Part shown: piece by piece, positions 52,763 through 64,000 of the stretch
Layout: each line of letters opens with the position of its first letter
Position numbering within the stretch: position 1 is the first letter of the stretch
Source of the DNA: an uncultured Methylobacillus sp.
GTDB lineage: Bacteria; Pseudomonadota; Gammaproteobacteria; Burkholderiales; Methylophilaceae
Direction: 5' to 3'
Assembly (NCBI GenBank): GCA_946478865.1
Contig: CAMLDO010000005.1
Location: 32,490 to 96,489 of the forward strand
Length of the DNA: 64,000 bases
Notes under the pieces: model-generated
The model's input: only the letters and a program-made list of their open reading frames with translations
What the model was told of the DNA's origin: nothing
Databases searched by the model: none
Program-made: the position numbers and the translations under genes

Positions 52763-53892
52763 ACGACCTCAATCCGGCTTTCCTGGGGCTGGAGCAGGAC
52801 TACCAGCTCGGCATCAGCCCGGTCGAGGACATCGTCGCCGACATCCGCGCGGGCCGCATGGTAGTGCTGGTGGACGAGGAGGATCGCGAGAACGAGGGCG
52901 ACCTGGTGCTCGCGGCGGAATTTGCTACGCCCGAACACATCAATTTCATGGCCAAACACGGTCGCGGGCTCATCTGCCTGACCTTGACCGAGGCGCGCTG
53001 CCACCAACTCCACCTGTCGCGCATGGTCGAGCGCAATGGCTCGCCGCTCGGTACCAATTTCACTGCTTCCATCGAGGCTGCCTATGGTGTAACCACCGGC
53101 ATCTCGGCTGCCGACCGTGCGGTGACCATACGCGCTGCGGTCAAGGCCGATGCGCAGCCCACCGATATCGTGAGCCCCGGCCACGTCTTTCCGCTCATGG
53201 CGCAGAACGACGGTGTGCTGGTGCGCGCGGGCCATACCGAGGCGGGCTGCGACCTCGCGCGCCTCGCCGGGCTCGAACCCGCGGCTGTGATCTGCGAAAT
53301 CCTCAACGAGGACGGCAGCATGGCGCGCCTGCCCGATTTGCGCCGCTTCGCCGCCGAGCATAATCTGCGCATCGGTACCATCGCCGATCTCATCCAGTAC
53401 CGTAGCCAGCACGAAACGCTGGTGGAGCAGGTCGCGGAGCGCACCATCCAGACCGCGTTCGGCGCATTTCGCCTCGTGGCCTATCGCGACCGCACCACTG
53501 AAGAGACGCATCTCGCGCTGGTGAAGGGCGATCCGCGCACCGCGAGCGACACGCTGGTACGCGTGCACGAGCCGGTGTCCGTGCTCGATCTGCTGGATAG
53601 CGACAGCCGCAGCCACGCGTGGAGCGTGCCGCGCGCGCTGCAAGCGATCCAGCAGGCGGAAGCCGGCGTGGTGGTGTTGCTGTGCCGCCAGGAGGCCGGC
53701 GACGTGCTGGCCGAACGCATCCGTACCCCCGAGAAACCGCCGCGCCCCTCCCATGCGCTGCGCGATTACGGCATCGGCGCGCAAATCCTGCGCGATCTTG
53801 GCGTCACCCGCATGCGGCTCCTGGCGCTGCCGCGCAAGATGCCCAGCATGACGGGCTTCGGACTGGAAATCGTCGAATTCATCGGCGGCTAA
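52759..53892 (+). CDS. ribBA: 3,4-dihydroxy-2-butanone 4-phosphate synthase with degenerate GTP cyclohydrolase II domain
   Basis: A 377-residue two-domain protein. The N-terminal RibB domain (about 22-220) is intact: [41 protein letters not shown] and [17 protein letters not shown]. The C-terminal RibA-like domain lacks the zinc-binding cysteine triad (the place of the C-x10-C-x-C pattern reads HEPVSV...SHAW) and the RxEGRGIGL motif. It is therefore probably inactive as GTP cyclohydrolase II, like the RibBX proteins of other Proteobacteria. Riboflavin precursors serve the many flavoenzymes nearby. It overlaps folE2 by 4 bases. Confidence 0.9.
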   Translation: MNDLNPAFLGLEQDYQLGISPVEDIVADIRAGRMVVLVDEEDRENEGDLVLAAEFATPEHINFMAKHGRGLICLTLTEARCHQLHLSRMVERNGSPLGTNFTASIEAAYGVTTGISAADRAVTIRAAVKADAQPTDIVSPGHVFPLMAQNDGVLVRAGHTEAGCDLARLAGLEPAAVICEILNEDGSMARLPDLRRFAAEHNLRIGTIADLIQYRSQHETLVEQVAERTIQTAFGAFRLVAYRDRTTEETHLALVKGDPRTASDTLVRVHEPVSVLDLLDSDSRSHAWSVPRALQAIQQAEAGVVVLLCRQEAGDVLAERIRTPEKPPRPSHALRDYGIGAQILRDLGVTRMRLLALPRKMPSMTGFGLEIVEFIGG

Positions 53893-53925
53893 GCCGCAGG
53901 TTTTTCTCTCGTCCGGAGCCACCCC

Positions 53926-54993
53926 ATGTCGCAATATTTCCTCAACCACGCCATCGCTGAGCATCAGGCGCGCAACCAGCGCTGGGGCTTCACCTGGGCA
54001 ATCTGGACCGCGATCCTGTGGGGGGCGTGGTACGTCCCCGGCACCGCGCTATGGTTTGAGCACCCCTACGTCGATATCCCGGCCGACGACCAGTCACTCA
54101 AGCTTGCCGCGACCGCGGTGATGACCTGGGTGCATGCGATCACCGTGCTGCTGTTCCTGCTGCTATGGAACGGCGTGCTGGGCAAGGTGCGCGATTACGG
54201 ACGCACCATCGTCCGCTTCCGCAAGATTTCCAAGTGGTATGCGCTCGCCTCGCTGTGCGGCGGCCCCATGGCGATTTTCGGTTCCTATATGGCAATGGGC
54301 TTCGTCGGCCCGGTGTTCGCCGCGATTACCTCGCTGTTCTATCCGGTAGTGGGCGCCGTGATCGCCACGCTCTGGTACAAGGAAAAGATTTCCCGCCAGG
54401 CCGCGGTCGGCATGGCCATCATCATCTTCGGCGGCGTTGTCATCTATGGTCCCGGCCTGTTCGGCGAAATGGACCTGACGCACAACAACGCATGGCTGGG
54501 CTATGTCGGCGGCATCCTGTCCGCCATCGGCTGGGGCGCGGAGGGCGCGGTGGCGGCGCGCGCGATGGACGTCACCGACCCGGACGTGGGCATCCAGTGC
54601 CGCTTCAGCTTCGAGGTACTGTTCTGGGGGCTGTTGATCCTGCCCGTGCTTGCGCTGTTTACCGATCTGCCCATAGGCGCGCTGATTGTCGGTACGGTCA
54701 CCACGGGCAAGGCCATGCTGTGGATCCTGCTCGCCGCCGCCTGCCATGCCTATTGCTACACGTCGTTTTACAAGAGCTTCAGCCTTATCGGGGTAGGGCG
54801 AGGCGAAGCCATCGGCAATCTTTACGCGGTTTTTGCGCTCATTTTCATCGCGGTATTCACCTTGCAGCTTCCCGAATGGTATTTCCTCATCGGCCTCGCG
54901 CTGACGGTGCTGGGCAGCTTTGTCATGTTTGCGGAACCGGCGGAAGAAACAGCGCAACTGCGCGATACCGGTCCCGTGAAGGAGGGGGCATGA
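53926..54993 (+). CDS. DMT-superfamily (EamA-like) transporter
   Basis: A 355-residue membrane protein with about ten helices in two EamA-like halves (GPVFAAITSLFYPVVGAVIATLWY at the end of the first; a matching region near 300). The first helix begins FTWAIWTAILWGAWYVPGTA. An unusually long polar segment separates the first two helices. Substrate unknown; drug/metabolite or C1-amine-related export or uptake is possible. GGAG lies 7 bases upstream of the ATG. Overlaps the next gene by 4 bases. Confidence 0.8.
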   Translation: MSQYFLNHAIAEHQARNQRWGFTWAIWTAILWGAWYVPGTALWFEHPYVDIPADDQSLKLAATAVMTWVHAITVLLFLLLWNGVLGKVRDYGRTIVRFRKISKWYALASLCGGPMAIFGSYMAMGFVGPVFAAITSLFYPVVGAVIATLWYKEKISRQAAVGMAIIIFGGVVIYGPGLFGEMDLTHNNAWLGYVGGILSAIGWGAEGAVAARAMDVTDPDVGIQCRFSFEVLFWGLLILPVLALFTDLPIGALIVGTVTTGKAMLWILLAAACHAYCYTSFYKSFSLIGVGRGEAIGNLYAVFALIFIAVFTLQLPEWYFLIGLALTVLGSFVMFAEPAEETAQLRDTGPVKEGA

Positions 54994-55283
54994 AACTACA
55001 TCAGAAAGCATTCCTGCTGGTCGAAATCAGCAAGGTTTCCAGCATCTGGGACAGCGATCTCATCGCCAAGGCCATGAAGGAATACGGCCTGTCCGGCAAA
55101 TACTGGATCAACAGCCTGCGCGTCGCGCTGGACGAACTGGCGGCGGCAGGCCTCATCGTGCGCGTGTCCAGTCGCATCGACGACGGCAAGAAACTGCTTC
55201 CGGGCGCGCTGCTGTTCCACTGGCGCCTGTCGGAATTCGGCCGGTCCCGCATGCGGGATACCGGGCTGCTCAACTATCCATGA
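54990..55283 (+). CDS. Small winged-helix-like protein (97 residues)
   Basis: A 97-residue soluble protein whose middle (WINSLRVALDELAAAGLIVRVSSRIDDGKKL) reads as a recognition helix followed by a beta-wing, and whose end has FHWRLSEFGRSRMRDTGL. It may be a small DNA-binding regulator. A strong GGAGGGGG ribosome-binding site overlaps the end of the transporter gene. No named family is recognised. Confidence 0.65.
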   Translation: MKLHQKAFLLVEISKVSSIWDSDLIAKAMKEYGLSGKYWINSLRVALDELAAAGLIVRVSSRIDDGKKLLPGALLFHWRLSEFGRSRMRDTGLLNYP

Positions 55284-55311
55284 ACGTATTTCCAGAAAAA
55301 GGGGGCGTTGC

Positions 55312-55422
55312 ATGAGCGAATTCTGGGGATATCCCTATGCCGACTGGCTTGCCGTATTTGTCATCGCTGGTTGCAGCGCGCTGTGTCTGTGGTGCGCCCG
55401 GCGCTATGTGAAGAATTACTAG
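55312..55422 (+). CDS. 36-residue single-span membrane peptide
   Basis: A short gene for WGYPYADWLAVFVIAGCSAL-type sequence: one helix (about 8-28) and a basic tail CARRYVKNY. AAAGGGGGC lies about 8 bases upstream of the ATG. It follows the transporter and winged-helix-like genes by 28 bases and precedes a terminator, so it is probably the last cistron of that operon. It might be a transporter subunit. Confidence 0.6.
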   Translation: MSEFWGYPYADWLAVFVIAGCSALCLWCARRYVKNY

Positions 55423-55474
55423 CTCGCGGCTTCATTCGTATTTCACTCCACTTTCTATAGCGTGACTTATATGG

Positions 55475-55508
55475 CAACGGGGCAGCTACAGCTGCCCCGT
55501 TGTCGTTT
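55475..55508 (+). terminator. Rho-independent terminator between the transporter operon and dmd
   Basis: A 12-base perfect stem (55475-55486 with 55491-55502) and TACA loop, followed by TCGTTTT. It separates converging transcription units; the - strand side has no T-run. Confidence 0.85.
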
Positions 55509-55538
55509 TGCTTCAGTTCGTTTCAGTCACAGCCGGTT

Positions 55539-57874
<2,336 letters not shown>

Positions 57875-57966
57875 TCGGGACTGGGCGAAAACCGCGAGCG
57901 CAGCGGTGGAGCAGCCGGGAATGAAGTGGCAGGGCTGAGATGGCGGGATAGGCTTGGAGCAAGGAA

Positions 57967-58025
57967 TACCCCCATGGTAGTACTCCTTCAACACAATTAT
58001 TTATTGCCCCTATTGGGGGTAACTT
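57967..58025 (+). promoter_or_regulatory. Promoter and 7-2-7 operator of the flavin reductase-like gene
   Basis: Palindrome TACCCCCATGGTAGTA (57967-57982), then AATTAT exactly 13 bases on (57995-58000), -35 TTATTT (57997-58002), a 17-base spacer, and -10 TAACTT (58020-58025). The ATG at 58026 abuts the -10, so translation must begin further downstream, at 58068. Confidence 0.65.
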
Positions 58026-58067
58026 ATGCTCGACATTACGAGTGCAACTCATCCTCAGGAAACAACA

Positions 58068-58817
58068 ATGGAAACTCCCGAGACCCGGCAGGACCGCTTC
58101 GACGCCATTGTGCGCCGCATCGAACCACTGAACCACGACACCGTGGCCGTGAGGCTGGCTTGCCCGGATATTCCCCATTACCTGGCGGGGCAGTACCTCA
58201 AGGTGTTCCTCGACGAGCAGACGGTCCGCTACTATTCGCTCGCGAGCGCGCCGGGGATAGACGACGACCTGCTGCTGCATGTGCGGCGCGGGGCGGAAGG
58301 GTCTGCCAGCCGCTGGTTCCATGAAGTGCTGCAAGCAGGCGACAGCGTTGCCATCAGCGCGCCGCGCGGAGCATGCGGCTACCGCCCCGGGCAGCCGGAA
58401 CAGCCGCTGCTGATGGTGAGCACGGGCCCCGGGTTGGCGCCGTATTACGGTATTGCACGGGCGGCGCTGCAGCATGGGCATCATGCGCCCATCCATCTTT
58501 ATCATGGAGTGCGCTACGGCGAAGAGCTCTATCTCGTGGAGCAATTGAGCGCATTGGCGCGCCTGCATCCGAATTTCCATTACGTGCCGTGTATTTCCGG
58601 CGAAACGCCGGCGCCGGGTTGCCGTGCGGGACGAGCACTGGATGTCGCGCTGCGCGAAACGCCGCTGTCTTCCGCCTGGCGCGTTTATCTGTGCGGCCAT
58701 CCCGGCATGGTGGAAGATGGCTGGCAGCGAGCGATCCAGGCAGGGGTGATGCCGCACGCGATCCTTTCCGACCAGGTGCCGGACCTGGTCGCCCGCTTGG
58801 CTGCAATGGCGGCCTGA
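58068..58817 (+). CDS. Ferredoxin-NAD(P)+ reductase-like flavoprotein
   Basis: A 249-residue FAD/NAD(P)-binding reductase module without an iron-sulfur domain. FAD binding is by RYYSLAS (R-x-Y-S, residues 54-60). Pyridine nucleotide binding is by STGPGLAPYYGIA (near 120), and the C-terminal CGHPGMVE is typical of the FNR superfamily. ATG 58068 is preferred to the in-frame ATG at 58026, which touches the predicted -10 element; AGGA lies 10 bases upstream of 58068. It shares the operator of the amine dehydrogenase genes. It may regenerate or accept reducing power in methylated-amine oxidation, but the partner is unknown. Confidence 0.8.
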   Translation: METPETRQDRFDAIVRRIEPLNHDTVAVRLACPDIPHYLAGQYLKVFLDEQTVRYYSLASAPGIDDDLLLHVRRGAEGSASRWFHEVLQAGDSVAISAPRGACGYRPGQPEQPLLMVSTGPGLAPYYGIARAALQHGHHAPIHLYHGVRYGEELYLVEQLSALARLHPNFHYVPCISGETPAPGCRAGRALDVALRETPLSSAWRVYLCGHPGMVEDGWQRAIQAGVMPHAILSDQVPDLVARLAAMAA

Positions 58818-58831
58818 AGCCTTTCCCGCGA

Positions 58832-58855
58832 CCTTGGCAGGCATGCTTGCCAAGG
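58832..58855. terminator. Hairpin after the flavin reductase-like gene
   Basis: A near-perfect palindrome CCTTGGCA...TGCCAAGG with GCATGC at its centre. No T-run follows, so it may be a weak or factor-dependent terminator or an mRNA-stabilising structure. Confidence 0.45.
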
Positions 58856-58883
58856 GTGGAGAATTAAGATTCCGTTATCCAAT

Positions 58884-58942
58884 TACCCCTTTGGAAGTAA
58901 TCCCTATTGGGAATTGTAGTCATACGGCTGCAATCTGATGAT
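58884..58942 (+). promoter_or_regulatory. Promoter and 7-2-7 operator of the first permease gene
   Basis: Palindrome TACCCCTTTGGAAGTA (58884-58899) matches the NarL-type pattern TACYYMT-N2-AKRRGTA except for one base. AATTGT follows exactly 13 bases later (58912-58917), then -35 TTGTAG (58914-58919), 17-base spacer and -10 GATGAT (58937-58942). A leader of about 150 bases runs to the permease start. Confidence 0.65.
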
Positions 58943-58995
58943 GGAAGCAATGCGGTGTCGGTCCCAACAGATATAACTAACGTGAGGAGAGACCC

Positions 58996-59067
58996 ATGCG
59001 GCAGCGTTTGTTATATCGGCTCTACGGTGCGGAGAGTTCGGTGTTTCTTGCCATTCCGGTCGTGTGA
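58996..59067 (+). CDS. Possible 23-residue leader ORF upstream of the first permease
   Basis: ATG at 58996 with GAGGAGAG 5 bases upstream, a stronger ribosome-binding site than many genes here, opens a 23-codon frame (basic start MRQRLLYRLYG, hydrophobic end FLAIPVV). It ends 33 bases before the permease GTG. It may be a translated leader. No equivalent with a good start is seen upstream of the second permease, which lowers confidence. Confidence 0.25.
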   Translation: MRQRLLYRLYGAESSVFLAIPVV

Positions 59068-59100
59068 GCCATTCGCTTACAGATCTAAAGGGGATACACA

Positions 59101-60807
59101 GTGAAAAACAGTTCGCAGGGTGTAGATGCGATCACCGCGGATTTGTATGAAGATGTGACGGCTCAAAACGCCACTCTTCATCGCAAAATCGATTGGCGAG
59201 GCGCATTCTGGGTGGCAAGCGGCGTTCCGGCGCTGGTGCTGTTTTCTATGGGCGCGATTTCGGCGACCGTCGGCAAACCGGCCTGGATCGTATGGATGGT
59301 CTCGATTGCCTTCGGGTTTATCCAGGCCTTCACGTATGCCGAAATTGCCGGTCTCTTTCCGCACAAGTCAGGCGGCGCTTCCGTTTATGGCGCAGTTGCC
59401 TGGGTGCGCTACAGCAAGTTCATCGCGCCGGTTTCAGTCTGGTGTAACTGGTTCGCATGGTCGCCCGTGCTCGCCATCGGCTCCGGGCTCGCGGCGGGTT
59501 ACATATTGAGTGCGCTGTTCGCGCCCGATGCAGTCATCAATACCTGGCAGATCACGCTGCTTGACCTGGGCGGCATCAAGGACGGCCTGGTGTTGCGCAT
59601 CAACGCGACCTTCATCCTGGGTGCGGCGGTATTGCTCGGCGTGTTCGCGATTCAGCACGGCGGTATTCTGCGCTCGGCCAAGACCACGACTATCCTCGGC
59701 GTGACGGCGCTGATCCCGCTCATGCTGATCGGCCTCGTGCCCATCATTACGGGCGATGCTCCTTCCGTAAATTTCCTGCCGCTGGCTCCTCTGAGCTATG
59801 ACGCTGCCGGCAACGTGATCGACGGCCAATGGGACCTGCATGGCTGGACGCTCATGGCGGGCGGCCTGTTCATCGCCGCCTGGTCGACCTACGGCTTCGA
59901 GACGGCGGTCTGTTATACCCGCGAGTTCAAGAACCCCAAGACCGATACCTTCAAGGCGATCTTCTATTCCGGCCTGCTCTGTATCGCAGTGTTCACGCTG
60001 GTGCCGATCGCGTTCCAGGGCCATCTCGGCCTGGGCCAGATGGTGACACCTGCGGTGACGGATGCCGCTGGCAATGTGACGACTCCGGCTGTCTACAACG
60101 GCATGCTGGCGCCTGAAATCTACAGCGGCATGGGCGTGGCGAGCGCGATGTCCGGCATGCTGGGCGGCAGCGCGTTCGTGGCCCATATCCTCGTGATCAT
60201 GCTGGTGCTGGCGCTGCTGCTGTCCATCATGACCTCGATGGCCGGCTCTTCCCGCACGCTGTATCAGGCATCTGTCGATGGCTGGCTGCCCAAGTACCTG
60301 TCGCACGTCAACGAGCACGGCGCGCCGACCAAGGCGATGTGGACCGACCTGTGCTTCAACCTGATCCTGCTGATGATGTCCGACTATGTGTTCGTGCTGG
60401 CGGCTTCCAACGTCGGCTACATCATCTTCAACTTCCTCAACCTGAATTCCGGCTGGATCCATCGCATGGACCGTCCCAAGTGGGATCGTCCGTACAAGGC
60501 CCCGACCATCCTGCTGCTGGTGGGTGCGATCCTCGGCTACGTGAACCTGGCACTCATGGGCCTGGGCGCGAACATCTGGGGTTCCGGCACGCTCATGACC
60601 GGCCTGCTGTTTGCGTCGCTGATCATTCCGGTGTTCATCTTCCGCCACTTCGTGCAGGACAAGGGCGTGTTCCCCAAGACCATGCTGGAAGACATGCATC
60701 TGGCGGGCAACGAGAGTGGCGTAGCCAACCGTGCCGGCATCCTGCCTTACCTGGCACTGCTGCTCGGCGTAGGTGTGGTGTATTTCACCCATAGCCTGGT
60801 TTCCTGA
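59101..60807 (+). CDS. APC-superfamily permease, methylated-amine regulon (copy 1)
   Basis: A 568-residue transporter with about 12-14 helices and a hydrophilic 30-residue N-terminus. Key stretches are SGVPALVLFSMGAISATVGK, TYAEIAGLFPHKSGGASVYG (helix 2, typical APC Gly/Ser-rich region) and WSTYGFETAVCYTREFKNPK in helix 6. The start is GTG with AAAGGGGA 7 bases upstream. It is closely similar over its whole length to the second permease. Sharing an operator with the dimethylamine and trimethylamine dehydrogenase genes suggests it imports methylated amines; not proved. Confidence 0.85.
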   Translation: MKNSSQGVDAITADLYEDVTAQNATLHRKIDWRGAFWVASGVPALVLFSMGAISATVGKPAWIVWMVSIAFGFIQAFTYAEIAGLFPHKSGGASVYGAVAWVRYSKFIAPVSVWCNWFAWSPVLAIGSGLAAGYILSALFAPDAVINTWQITLLDLGGIKDGLVLRINATFILGAAVLLGVFAIQHGGILRSAKTTTILGVTALIPLMLIGLVPIITGDAPSVNFLPLAPLSYDAAGNVIDGQWDLHGWTLMAGGLFIAAWSTYGFETAVCYTREFKNPKTDTFKAIFYSGLLCIAVFTLVPIAFQGHLGLGQMVTPAVTDAAGNVTTPAVYNGMLAPEIYSGMGVASAMSGMLGGSAFVAHILVIMLVLALLLSIMTSMAGSSRTLYQASVDGWLPKYLSHVNEHGAPTKAMWTDLCFNLILLMMSDYVFVLAASNVGYIIFNFLNLNSGWIHRMDRPKWDRPYKAPTILLLVGAILGYVNLALMGLGANIWGSGTLMTGLLFASLIIPVFIFRHFVQDKGVFPKTMLEDMHLAGNESGVANRAGILPYLALLLGVGVVYFTHSLVS

Positions 60808-60851
60808 GCTCCTTCCATCCCGTCTGTCCCTCCCTCGAGAGCCGGGATGTA

Positions 60852-60883
60852 AACGGGCGACTTCGGTCGCCCGTTTTTTTTTG
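60852..60883 (+). terminator. Rho-independent terminator after the first permease
   Basis: A 10-base perfect stem (60852-60861 with 60866-60875) closed by a TTCG tetraloop and followed by eight T residues. Confidence 0.95.
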
Positions 60884-60907
60884 CCTTGCATCGGCCTGAG
60901 AGGCGCT

Positions 60908-60966
60908 TACTACCAAGGTGGTAAGCCGTAGTGGGAATTGTTCTGAGGCGTCGATGCAAACAAGAT
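60908..60966 (+). promoter_or_regulatory. Promoter and 7-2-7 operator of the second permease gene
   Basis: Palindrome TACTACCAAGGTGGTA (60908-60923), AATTGT 13 bases on (60936-60941), -35 TTGTTC (60938-60943), 17-base spacer and -10 CAAGAT (60961-60966). It lies 140 bases before the start codon. Confidence 0.65.
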
Positions 60967-61105
60967 GACGACATATGCGATGGCCGTGGTTTCAGCAAGG
61001 TCGCCGCATCCGGAGGAGAGTCACTGACTCGTTAGAGGCGGCCCAGAAGATCCCGCGTGGACTGGTCGCCGGCCGAAACGAAATTCGTCATGAAGGGAAA
61101 TGCAA

Positions 61106-62812
61106 GTGAAAACACATGAGAGTAAAAGAGGCGCGATCACAGTCGACGCGTCCATGAGCGGGGCGCCAGCCGATGCCTCGCTGCAAAGATCGATCAACTG
61201 GACAGGCGCATTCTGGGTGGCAAGCGGCGTGCCGGCCCTGGTGCTGTTCTCGATGGGCGCGATTGCCGCCACCGTGGGCAAGCCGGCCTGGCTGGTGTGG
61301 ATGCTGTCCATCGGCTTCGGCTTCGTCCAGGCCTTTACCTACGCGGAAATTGCGGGGCTGTTCCCCAACAAGACCGGCGGCGCCTCGGTATATGGCGCGG
61401 TGGCCTGGGTCAAATACAGCAAGCTGGTAGCACCCCTGTCCATCTGGTGTAACTGGGTGGCCTGGTCGCCGGTGCTGTCCATCGGCGCAGGCCTGGCCGC
61501 CGGTTATATCCTGACGGCGCTGTTCCCGGCAGATGCCGCTATCAATACCTGGCAGCTCACGCTGCTCGATCTGGGCATGCTCAAGGAAGGCCTCACGCTG
61601 CGCATCAACGCGACCTTCATCATCGGTGCCGCATTGCTGCTGCTCGTCTACGCAATCCAGAACGGCGGCATCCTGCGCTCGGCCAAGACGACGATGATCC
61701 TCGGCCTGTCCGGTCTCGTGCCGCTCATGCTGATCGGTCTCGTGCCGCTGATCACTGGCGACATGCCGGCCGAGCATTTCTTCCCGCTGTCCCCGCTCGC
61801 CTACGACGCTGTCGGCAATGTGGTGGACGGGAAGTGGAATGCCGACGGCTGGGTGCTCATGGCGGGCGGCCTGTTCATTGCGGCCTGGTCGACCTACGGC
61901 TTCGAGACGGCGGTGTGCTACACCCGCGAGTTCAAGGATCCCAAGAACGATACCTTCAAGGCGATCTTCTATTCCGGTCTGCTATGCGTGGCGGTGTTCA
62001 CGCTGGTACCGCTCGCGTTCCAGGGCCACCTCGGCCTCGGCCAGCTCGTCACCCCGGCGGTGACCGATGCAAGCGGTGCCGTGACCAGTGCTGCAGTGTA
62101 TGACGGCATGCTGGCTCCGGACATCTACAGCGGCATGGGCGTCGCCAGTGCGCTGGCCGGTATCCTCGGCGGCAGCGCGTTCATCGCCAACCTGCTCATG
62201 GCGATGTTGGTGCTGGCACTGCTGCTGGCGATCATGACCACCATGTCGGGCGCGTCGCGCACGCTGTATCAGGGTGCCGAAGACGGCCTGCTGCCCAAGT
62301 TCCTGTCGCGCGTCAACGAACACGGCGCTCCGACCAGCGCGATGTGGACCAATCTCGGCGTCAACCTGGTGCTGCTCATGATGTCGGACTACATCTTCCT
62401 GCTCGCCGCGGCCAATGTCAGCTACATCATCTTCAATTTCCTCAACCTCAATTCCGGCTGGATCCATCGCATGGACCGCCCGAACTGGGAGCGTCCGTAC
62501 AAGGCTCCAACCATCCTCATCGTGCTGGGGACGCTGCTGGCTTTCGTCAACATCACGCTGATGGGTCTGGGCGCGAATATCTGGGGCGCGGGCACGCTCA
62601 TGAGCGGCCTCATCATGGCTGCTGCGGTGATCCCGATCTTCATGTGGCGCCACTACATCACGGACAAAGGCCAGTTCCCCAAGGCCATGCTCGAGGACAT
62701 GCATCTCAGCACCGACGAGAAGGGCGTTTCCACCCGTGCGGGCGTGCTGCCTTACCTCACGCTGGCGGCGGGCGCACTCATCGTCTACATCACCAGTTCG
62801 ATCGCTTCCTGA
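61106..62812 (+). CDS. APC-superfamily permease, methylated-amine regulon (copy 2)
   Basis: A 568-residue permease, same length as copy 1 and similar throughout except the first 30 residues and scattered positions. It keeps the same SGVPALVLFSMGAI, TYAEIAGLFPNKTGGASVYG and WSTYGFETAVCYTREFKDPK segments. GTG at 61106 is chosen over an ATG 6 bases upstream because AAGGGA then has a 7-base spacing and the two paralogues align. It arose by tandem duplication together with its promoter and terminator. Substrate specificity may have split between trimethylamine and dimethylamine; this is inference. Confidence 0.85.
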   Translation: MKTHESKRGAITVDASMSGAPADASLQRSINWTGAFWVASGVPALVLFSMGAIAATVGKPAWLVWMLSIGFGFVQAFTYAEIAGLFPNKTGGASVYGAVAWVKYSKLVAPLSIWCNWVAWSPVLSIGAGLAAGYILTALFPADAAINTWQLTLLDLGMLKEGLTLRINATFIIGAALLLLVYAIQNGGILRSAKTTMILGLSGLVPLMLIGLVPLITGDMPAEHFFPLSPLAYDAVGNVVDGKWNADGWVLMAGGLFIAAWSTYGFETAVCYTREFKDPKNDTFKAIFYSGLLCVAVFTLVPLAFQGHLGLGQLVTPAVTDASGAVTSAAVYDGMLAPDIYSGMGVASALAGILGGSAFIANLLMAMLVLALLLAIMTTMSGASRTLYQGAEDGLLPKFLSRVNEHGAPTSAMWTNLGVNLVLLMMSDYIFLLAAANVSYIIFNFLNLNSGWIHRMDRPNWERPYKAPTILIVLGTLLAFVNITLMGLGANIWGAGTLMSGLIMAAAVIPIFMWRHYITDKGQFPKAMLEDMHLSTDEKGVSTRAGVLPYLTLAAGALIVYITSSIAS

Positions 62813-62865
62813 TCGACGGCACAGGCTTCCCGTCCGCTCGCCCCTCTCGAGCGGATGGCGAAGGG

Positions 62866-62891
62866 CGGGCGGCCTTGTGCCGCCCGTTTTT
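62866..62891 (+). terminator. Rho-independent terminator after the second permease
   Basis: An 8-base GC stem (62866-62873 with 62879-62886), 5-base loop, followed by five T residues. Confidence 0.85.
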
Positions 62892-62934
62892 CATTGATTT
62901 TCCTTGGTTTTCCCGCCCATTCAGACGCGAGCTC

Positions 62935-64000
<1,066 letters not shown>

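Noticed and set aside
58026..58067. ATG at 58026 as start of the flavin reductase-like gene
   Set aside because: The predicted -10 element ends at 58025, so the ATG would precede the transcription start; ATG 58068 has its own ribosome-binding site and a leader length like that of tmd.

Overview
The window reads as chromosomal DNA of a GC-rich, Gram-negative methylotroph, most likely a betaproteobacterium. The evidence is gene content: an EpsE/EpsF/EpsG/EpsL exopolysaccharide locus of the kind found with exosortase (XrtB) systems, osmoregulated periplasmic glucan genes, methanol-dehydrogenase maturation genes (mxaRSACKL), the N-methylglutamate pathway for methylamine, and dimethylamine and trimethylamine dehydrogenases. 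No rRNA, tRNA, CRISPR array, insertion sequence or phage gene was seen. Coding density is very high, with many 4-bp ATGA overlaps. All functional calls are by reading the sequence and by recall of protein families; no search was run.

Region 1 (1-20.7 kb, + strand) is an exopolysaccharide locus. It runs: a cyclic-nucleotide-binding-domain protein, epsE-epsF-epsG (export, chain length and a kinase-like protein with a degenerate ATP site), flippase, pyruvyl transferase, four glycosyltransferase or polymerase genes, a hexapeptide acetyltransferase, three consecutive membrane acyltransferases, and a secreted protein of unknown function. A good sigma-54 promoter (16401-16416) then precedes a WecG-type glycosyltransferase, galE, galU and the outer-membrane protein epsL, closed by a strong terminator.

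Region 2 (20.7-36.5 kb, mostly - strand) holds opgG-opgH (periplasmic glucans), a second copy of the unknown secreted protein, a quinone oxidoreductase and a DUF4186 gene. It continues with a compact mxaR-S-A-C-K-L operon without the methanol dehydrogenase structural genes, then a GNAT/FemAB-like gene, a YjfB-like gene, a DUF3293 gene and an M20 peptidase.

Region 3 (36.6-55.5 kb) is the methylamine region. A divergent XRE-cupin regulator faces mgdABCD-gmaS-mgsABC. This is followed by three small membrane proteins, an APC permease, a universal stress protein, an uncharacterised trio that includes a class I amidotransferase, folE2-ribBA (pterin/flavin precursors), a DMT transporter, a small winged-helix-like protein and a 36-residue membrane peptide.

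Region 4 (55.5 kb to the end) is a methylated-amine regulon: dimethylamine dehydrogenase (- strand), a flavin reductase-like gene, two near-identical 568-residue permeases, and trimethylamine dehydrogenase (cut by the window end). Together regions 3 and 4 encode a route from trimethylamine to dimethylamine to methylamine, then through gamma-glutamylmethylamide and N-methylglutamate to formaldehyde. The most striking observation is that all five transcription units of region 4 carry the same 16-bp palindrome (7-2-7, NarL/LuxR-like). In each it lies exactly 13 bp upstream of a conserved AATTGT-like block and a plausible promoter.
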